A program made the translations under genes and the position numbers. A stretch of DNA of 10,257 nucleotides from NCBI GenBank assembly GCA_016929875.1, contig JAFGHZ010000074.1:1-10257 (forward strand). Direction: 5' to 3'. The DNA is from Dehalococcoidales bacterium. Its GTDB lineage: Bacteria; Chloroflexota; Dehalococcoidia; Dehalococcoidales; Fen-1064. Positions 5,850-10,257 of the stretch are shown here, piece after piece (within the stretch, counting starts at the first letter, position 1; each line of letters begins with the position of its first letter). The notes under the pieces are model-generated. The model did not search any database and was not told the origin of the DNA. It saw only the letters and a program-made list of their open reading frames with translations.

Positions 5850-6938
5850 CTATTTGATGTAACCCTTTGCCTTCAGGAGTTCGGCAGTCAGAATGGAGCC
5901 GCCGGCGGCGCCCCTGACGGTATTGTGATGCAAACCGATGAATCGGTAGTCGAACACGTTACACTTTCTCAATCTGCCGACGGTTATTGCCTGTCCGTTC
6001 CCGGCATCTCTATCTTTCAGGGGTTGAGGACGATTGATTTCGTCACGATATATCATCGCCGGAATCGGTGCCGAAGGCAGTTTCAATTCCTGCGGCAGTG
6101 CCGAGAAATTCCGCCAGATATCGATGATTTCCTCCGCCTCCGGTTTTTTACCGGCAAACTGGATGCTGCAGCAGGCGGTATGTCCGTCGGATACAGCCAC
6201 ACGATTGCAGTGCGCAGAAATCATGATACTGTTATCGGCGACAATTTTGCCGTCCTGAATTTTACCGAAAATTTTCAACGGCTCTATTTCCGATTTCTCT
6301 TCCTCACCGGGAATGTAGGGGATGATATTATCCACCAGGTCGATGGCGGCGGGACCCGGGTAACCGGCACCGGACAATGCCTGCAGGGTGGTGGCAATCA
6401 TTTTATCGACCTTGTACCCGGCTTTCATCAGGGCATAAAGAGGTATCATGTAGCTCTGGATGCTGCAGTTCGGTTTAACGACCAGGAAACCTTTGTTCCA
6501 GCCGCGATTTTTCTGTTGCAAAGGAATGATGTCCAGATGGTCGGCGTTAATTTCCGGAATCATGACCGGCACGTCTGGCGTCGCCCGATGGGCGCTGTTA
6601 TTGGAAATCACGGCGAAGCCCTGTCGGGCATACTCCGCTTCCAGGGCAAGTATCGACTTTTTGTCCATTTCTACAGCGGAAAAGATGATACTGCACTTGC
6701 CTATGGCTTTTTCGACAAAACTAGCGTCCTCGACGACAATATCCTTAAATTTTTCGGGCAGGTCGGTCTTCATATGCCAGCGGCCCGCCACTGCCTCGCT
6801 GTATTTCTTGCCGGCGGAGTTCGGAGAAGCGGCAAGATAAACTACCTCGAACCAGGGATGGTCGCTGAGCAGTCTCAAATAGTTTTGTCCCACCATACCG
6901 GTGGCACCGATGACACCTACCCTAATTTTTCTGTCCAT
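5850..6938 (-). CDS. asd: Aspartate-semialdehyde dehydrogenase
   Basis: The protein (362 residues) reduces beta-aspartyl phosphate to L-aspartate 4-semialdehyde with NADPH, the branch point to lysine/DAP, threonine and methionine. The N-terminal Rossmann motif is GVIGATGMVGQNYLRLL (8-24). The nucleophilic cysteine is in VKPNCSIQ, and the catalytic base histidine in the downstream block with NRVAVSDGHT. The C-terminal GLHHNTVRGAAGGSI block ends the dimerisation/NADP region. The KPNCS context, the HCNRV block and the length resemble the archaeal/fungal-type class more than the E. coli type. AGAGGA (6946-6951) lies 7 bases before the ATG. A promoter with a perfect -10 stands just upstream, and lysA follows 84 bases downstream in the same direction. 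No anomaly in the catalytic residues is seen. Confidence 0.93.
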   Translation of the reverse strand: MDRKIRVGVIGATGMVGQNYLRLLSDHPWFEVVYLAASPNSAGKKYSEAVAGRWHMKTDLPEKFKDIVVEDASFVEKAIGKCSIIFSAVEMDKKSILALEAEYARQGFAVISNNSAHRATPDVPVMIPEINADHLDIIPLQQKNRGWNKGFLVVKPNCSIQSYMIPLYALMKAGYKVDKMIATTLQALSGAGYPGPAAIDLVDNIIPYIPGEEEKSEIEPLKIFGKIQDGKIVADNSIMISAHCNRVAVSDGHTACCSIQFAGKKPEAEEIIDIWRNFSALPQELKLPSAPIPAMIYRDEINRPQPLKDRDAGNGQAITVGRLRKCNVFDYRFIGLHHNTVRGAAGGSILTAELLKAKGYIK

Positions 6939-6979
6939 CTTCTATTCCTCTGGATGACTGGTTTATTTACGTATGTAAA

Positions 6980-7008
6980 ATTATACCGTTTTTAGCCTTA
7001 AATTGCTA
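6980..7008 (-). promoter_or_regulatory. Promoter of asd
   Basis: A perfect minus-strand TATAAT (6980-6985) has a weak -35 TAGCAA (7003-7008) 17 bases upstream. It lies just downstream of the ppdK terminator, and transcription would start near 6973. The roughly 35-base leader is too short for a lysine riboswitch or a leader-peptide attenuator. Confidence 0.6.
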
Positions 7009-7033
7009 CCCTCTTTATCGTCCATGTAAAAAT

Positions 7034-7061
7034 AAGAAGCTTCCCCTGTGGGAAGCTTCTT
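7034..7061 (-). terminator. Rho-independent terminator of ppdK
   Basis: A perfect 12-bp stem (AAGAAGCTTCCC at 7034-7045 with GGGAAGCTTCTT at 7050-7061) is closed by a four-base loop. On the minus strand it is followed by TTATTTTT, and it begins 42 bases after the ppdK stop. It separates ppdK from the asd promoter. Confidence 0.9.
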
Positions 7062-7103
7062 TGACCGGATTAATATCCAGATTAGCTCAATGATAGGCAA
7101 TAA

Positions 7104-9830
7104 TTAAATCTTTTTTCCGGCCTTAATCGCTGCCTGTGCGGCTGCCAATCGCGCAATCGGCACACGGAAGGGCGAACAGCTGACATAGGTCAGGTTATTC
7201 TTGTAGCAAAACTCGACGGAAGCAGGGTCGCCTCCCTGTTCGCCACAGATACCGACTTTGAGGTTCGGTCTCGTAGCTCGGCCTTTCTCGACAGACATCG
7301 TGATGAGCTGTCCGACACCATCCTGGTCGATGGTCTGGAAAGGGTCGGCGCTCAGGAGTTTCTGTTCGAGGTAATCGTGCATGAAGGCGCCTATATCGTC
7401 ACGGCTGAAGCCGAAGGTCATCTGGGTCAAATCGTTGGTGCCGAAGGAGAAAAATTCGGCGCTTTTAGCCATTCTGTCGGAGAGGAGAGCGGCACGGGGG
7501 ATTTCGATCATTGTGCCGTACTTGTACTCTAGAGAGGTGAGCCCGGACTGTTTGGTGACCTTGGCGTGGACCGCATCGACAAGTTTTTTGGTGGCATTGA
7601 GCTCTGAAACATCGCAGGTCACCGGTACCATGATTTCAGGGATACATTTCTTGCCCGCTTTTATTAATTCGGCAGCGGATTCGAAGATAGCTTGAATCTG
7701 CATCTCTGTCACTTCCGGATAGGTAACTCCGAGACGGACACCGCGGTGCCCCATCATCGGGTTACTCTCGTGTAATGTCTCGCCGCGCTTACGGATGTCC
7801 TCTACCGCGATAGCCAATGACTTTGCCAGTTCTGCCTGCTTGGAATCTCCCTGAGGAACGAATTCATGCAGCGGCGGGTCGAGGAGGCGAATTGTTACCG
7901 GCAATCCTTCCATAACTTCCATCGTCTTTTTGATAGAGGCTTTAACAAAGGGATAAAGCTCATCGAGGGCTTTTTTACGTTCCTCAACGGTCTTGCTGAG
8001 TATCATCTTGCGTAAGAAGAACAAAGGCTGGTCGGAGCCCTCTCCGTAGAACATATGCTCGGTGCGGAAAAGGCCGATACCTTCGGCACCGAAGTTCCGG
8101 GCAACCCTGGCATCTTCCGGAGTATCCGCGTTGGTACGCACGCCCATAGTGCGGAACTTGTCTGCCAGAGTCATAAACCGCTGGAAGCGCGGATTTTCAC
8201 TGGCATCCATCGTGGGCAGGGAACCAAGATAAACATTCCCTCTGGTCCCGTTCAGGGTAACGATATCCCCTTCCTTCAGAACGGTATCGGAATCGGTAAT
8301 CCTGGCTGTCCAGGACTTGACGTCGATATGCAGAGCGCCGGCGCCGACTATGCAACATTTACCCCAACCGCGAGCTACCAGCGCTGCGTGGGAGGTCATA
8401 CCGCCGCGGGCTGTGAGTATCCCGGTGGCGGCCCTCATTCCCTCGACATCCTCGGGGTTGGTTTCCTCGCGTATAAGAATGGTTTTTTTGCCGGAACGTG
8501 CAGCAGCTACAGCACCTTCGGTGGTGAAAACGAGTGCCCCGCTGGCGGCACCGGGACCGGCAGGCAGTCCTTTGACGATTGCCCGGGCTGTTTTTTCGGC
8601 CTCGGGGTTGATAATCGGGTGAAGGAGCTCATCCAGTTGTTTGGGCGCTACTCGCATCACAGCTGTTTTTTCGTTGATCAGTCCTTCATCCAGCATGTCG
8701 ATTGCCATGTTAAGTGCGGCGGTACCGGTACGTTTGCCGACCCGACATTGAAGCATCCAGAGTTTTCCCTCTTGGACGGTAAACTCGATGTCGAGCATAT
8801 CTGTAAAGTTTTGTTCGAGTTTGGTGCGGATAGCGTCAAGCTCTTTGTAGACCATAGGCATGGCGTGCTCCATGCTCACGAGGTGTTTGTTCTGTTCGTT
8901 CTTTGTCTCGTCGTTGATCGGGCTCGGGGTGCGAATACCCGCTACGACGTCTTCGCCTTGAGCATTGACCAGCCACTCGCCGTAGAACTTGTTATCGCCG
9001 GTGGCTGGATTGCGGGTGAAGGCGACACCCGTAGCAGAAGAATCGCCCATATTGCCGAAGACCATCGCCTGTACGTTGACGGCAGTGCCCCAGTCGTCCG
9101 GAATGCCTTCAATCCGGCGGTAGGAGACAGCCTTCTTGCCATTCCAGCTCTTGAAAACGGCGGCAATACTGCCCCAGAGTTGTGCCATGGGGTCGTCGGG
9201 GAATGGTTTTCCGAGGTGTTTGTTAATTAATGCCTTGAATTCTCCGGCAAGGGACTTGAGATCATCGGCGTTTAAATCGGTGTCCGATTTGCAGCCTTTA
9301 GTATGCTTGGCTTCGTCCAATTTCTCATCGAGAATTTTGCGGATGCCTTTTCCCATCGCCGGTTCAAGACCTTCAGCTTTTTCCATAACGACGTCGGCAT
9401 ACATCATAATTAAACGGCGGTAGGAATCCCAGACAAAGCGTGGATTATTGGTTTTGGCAATCATGCCGGGAATAGTAATAGTGCAGAGCCCGACATTGAG
9501 TACCGTATCCATCATCCCCGGCATGGAGGAACGGGCGCCGGAGCGGCAAGAAATCAGGAGTGGATTTTTAGCATCCCCGTATTTCATCTCCATGATGTGC
9601 TCGGTCTTTTTCAGTCCGGCGAGGACCTGTCCGGTCAACTCGTCGGGGAGTTTGCAACCACTGGCATAATAGGCAGTACAGCACTCGGTGCTGATGGTAA
9701 AACCTGCCGGCACAGGGATACCCAGTAAACACATCTCCGCCAGGTTGGCTCCTTTTCCTCCTAACAGGTTCTTGTCGCTGGCTTTACCTTCCGCGGTCCC
9801 GCCGCCGAAAGTATACACATATTTTGTCAT
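7104..9830 (-). CDS. ppdK: Pyruvate, phosphate dikinase
   Basis: This 908-residue cytoplasmic enzyme interconverts pyruvate, ATP and phosphate with phosphoenolpyruvate, AMP and pyrophosphate. It serves gluconeogenesis or, in many anaerobes, PPi-linked glycolysis. The N-terminal ATP-grasp part has GGKGANLAEM (24-33) and SCRSGARSSMPGMMDTVLN (94-112). The swivelling domain carries the phosphohistidine His481 in GGMTSHAA. The C-terminal PEP/pyruvate barrel has GLFRTEHMF (586-594), FGTNDLTQMTFGFSRDD (796-812), GICGEQGGDP (860-869) and the catalytic Cys885 in YVSCSPFRVP. All match the known enzyme (His455 and Cys831 in the Clostridium symbiosum protein), and the length is slightly above the usual 870-900. 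AAGGAG lies 8 bases before the ATG. It is a single-gene unit with its own terminator, divergent from the Nfu gene. No partner regulatory kinase gene is in the window. Confidence 0.98.
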   Translation of the reverse strand: MTKYVYTFGGGTAEGKASDKNLLGGKGANLAEMCLLGIPVPAGFTISTECCTAYYASGCKLPDELTGQVLAGLKKTEHIMEMKYGDAKNPLLISCRSGARSSMPGMMDTVLNVGLCTITIPGMIAKTNNPRFVWDSYRRLIMMYADVVMEKAEGLEPAMGKGIRKILDEKLDEAKHTKGCKSDTDLNADDLKSLAGEFKALINKHLGKPFPDDPMAQLWGSIAAVFKSWNGKKAVSYRRIEGIPDDWGTAVNVQAMVFGNMGDSSATGVAFTRNPATGDNKFYGEWLVNAQGEDVVAGIRTPSPINDETKNEQNKHLVSMEHAMPMVYKELDAIRTKLEQNFTDMLDIEFTVQEGKLWMLQCRVGKRTGTAALNMAIDMLDEGLINEKTAVMRVAPKQLDELLHPIINPEAEKTARAIVKGLPAGPGAASGALVFTTEGAVAAARSGKKTILIREETNPEDVEGMRAATGILTARGGMTSHAALVARGWGKCCIVGAGALHIDVKSWTARITDSDTVLKEGDIVTLNGTRGNVYLGSLPTMDASENPRFQRFMTLADKFRTMGVRTNADTPEDARVARNFGAEGIGLFRTEHMFYGEGSDQPLFFLRKMILSKTVEERKKALDELYPFVKASIKKTMEVMEGLPVTIRLLDPPLHEFVPQGDSKQAELAKSLAIAVEDIRKRGETLHESNPMMGHRGVRLGVTYPEVTEMQIQAIFESAAELIKAGKKCIPEIMVPVTCDVSELNATKKLVDAVHAKVTKQSGLTSLEYKYGTMIEIPRAALLSDRMAKSAEFFSFGTNDLTQMTFGFSRDDIGAFMHDYLEQKLLSADPFQTIDQDGVGQLITMSVEKGRATRPNLKVGICGEQGGDPASVEFCYKNNLTYVSCSPFRVPIARLAAAQAAIKAGKKI

Positions 9831-9895
9831 CGCTAGTACTCCTTTAGTTGGGTGGTTCTAGTTTGAAGGATCACATGTAAACCAATCCGTCATCC

Positions 9896-9917
9896 TATCA
9901 TTAAATTTATCATTAAA
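9896..9917. repeat. Two direct repeats in the ppdK upstream region
   Basis: TATCATTAAA occurs twice on the plus strand (9896-9905 and 9908-9917), a 12-base period. The copies lie between ppdK and the Nfu gene and overlap a candidate ppdK -10 (GATAAA on the minus strand at 9906-9911). They could be a regulator site or chance AT-rich repetition. Confidence 0.5.
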
Positions 9918-9933
9918 CGGCTTGATGGGGCAA
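9906..9933 (-). promoter_or_regulatory. Possible ppdK promoter
   Basis: Minus-strand TTGCCC (9928-9933) is followed after 16 bases by GATAAA (9906-9911, 4 of 6). The leader to the ATG would be about 70 bases. An alternative -10, TAGGAT, lies slightly downstream (9893-9898) but without a matching -35. The rest of this 199-base divergent region shows no gene. Confidence 0.3.
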
Positions 9934-9970
9934 TCCTTCCGTGTAGTTCCCCATTGTATTGAATTTGTCC

Positions 9971-9999
9971 TTGCTACTCTATTTCTGTTATTGTTAAGT
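9971..9999 (+). promoter_or_regulatory. Possible promoter of the Nfu-domain gene
   Basis: TTGCTA (9971-9976) and TTAAGT (9994-9999) are 17 bases apart and lie about 30 bases before the gene start. The -10 match is only 3 of 6, so this is a weak call. Confidence 0.25.
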
Positions 10000-10029
10000 T
10001 AGAGGGTTGTGTAATTGCAGGAGGCTTTG

Positions 10030-10248
10030 ATGAAAGAGAAAGTTCAGGAGATATTGAATCAAATCAGGCCGCAGTTGCAGGTGGACGGCGGCGATGTCGA
10101 ACTGGTAGATGTCAAAGACGGCATCGTTAGCGTGAGGCTGGTCGGTCATTGTGTCGGTTGTCCGATGTCTACAATGACACTCAAGAACGGTATCGAGCGG
10201 ATTCTCAAGAGTCAAATCCCCGACGTTAAACAAGTCGTTTCTGTCTGA
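10030..10248 (+). CDS. Nfu/NifU C-terminal-domain iron-sulfur scaffold protein
   Basis: This 72-residue protein consists only of the NifU C-terminal (Nfu) domain. It binds an Fe-S cluster between two subunits and passes it to apo-enzymes in the cytoplasm. Its features are the N-terminal helix followed by RPQLQVDGGDVELVDV, then LVGHCVGCPMSTMTLKNGIE, where the CVGC pair (41-44) is the cluster ligand motif followed by the conserved P-x-S-x-x-TL. The length is normal for standalone members. The ATG at 10030 is chosen because AGGAGG (10019-10024) lies 5 bases upstream; an in-frame TTG at 10015 would put the ribosome site inside the gene. It is divergent from ppdK and may head an operon beyond the right edge. 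A client cannot be named; the Cys-cluster oxidoreductase at 3309-4439 is one enzyme in the window that might need such a cluster. Confidence 0.93.
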   Translation: MKEKVQEILNQIRPQLQVDGGDVELVDVKDGIVSVRLVGHCVGCPMSTMTLKNGIERILKSQIPDVKQVVSV

Positions 10249-10257
10249 TTAATCCGA

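Noticed and set aside
5685..6995. A 436-codon open frame on the plus strand over asd
   Set aside because: It is the antisense of asd, which has full catalytic motifs. Its translation has no recognisable domain and it has no ribosome binding site.
6939..7033. Lysine riboswitch or T-box leader upstream of asd
   Set aside because: The predicted leader is only about 35 bases and shows no fitting structure.
8055..9230. A 391-codon open frame on the plus strand inside ppdK
   Set aside because: It is antisense to the well-conserved ppdK, with a shadow-type translation and no supporting start signal.

Overview
The window is a stretch of bacterial chromosome made of housekeeping and metabolic genes plus two small tRNA loci. 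I see no phage, transposon, plasmid or CRISPR signature. Evidence for a bacterium is direct: strong Shine-Dalgarno sites (AGGAGG or GGGGGTGA types) precede most genes, all six tRNAs encode their 3' CCA, sigma70-type -10 boxes are visible, and there are hairpins with U-tracts. The phylum cannot be fixed from the sequence. The gene set (pyruvate phosphate dikinase, a flavin/Fe-S ene-reductase, a standalone Nfu domain, an Asd of the archaeal/fungal-like class) would fit an anaerobe, perhaps Chloroflexota/Dehalococcoidia, but that is a guess.

Layout: 1-158 (-) is the N-terminus of a hydrophobic membrane protein that runs off the left edge and whose only well-placed start codon is ACG. 323-795 (+) is a five-gene tRNA cluster (Trp, Leu-GAG, Gly, Leu-CAA, Gln). 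816-1178 (-) is a small VOC/glyoxalase-fold protein. 1317-1391 (+) is a lone tRNA-Asn with a good promoter. 1538-4439 (+) is a two-gene unit: a CocE/NonD-type serine hydrolase with an intact S-D-H triad, then an Old Yellow Enzyme-family oxidoreductase with a C-terminal cysteine cluster. 4473-6938 (-) holds asd followed by a lysA-like PLP decarboxylase, with a strong hairpin between them. 7104-9830 (-) is ppdK with its own terminator. 10030-10248 (+) is a 72-residue Nfu/NifU C-terminal domain protein divergent from ppdK.

How the genes work together: asd and lysA belong to the aspartate/diaminopimelate route to lysine. Asd makes aspartate semialdehyde early in the route, and LysA decarboxylates meso-diaminopimelate at the end. 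The hydrolase and the ene-reductase are probably one transcript and may act in sequence on an unsaturated ester or amide, but no substrate can be read from the sequence. PpdK interconverts pyruvate and phosphoenolpyruvate. Nfu serves iron-sulfur cluster delivery.

I found no clear new multi-gene system. The points most worth a second look are the ACG start at the left edge, the hairpin directly in front of the lysA ribosome binding site, the divergent motif in the LysA-like enzyme, the hydrolase/ene-reductase pair, and a recurring TTGC-type -35 element.
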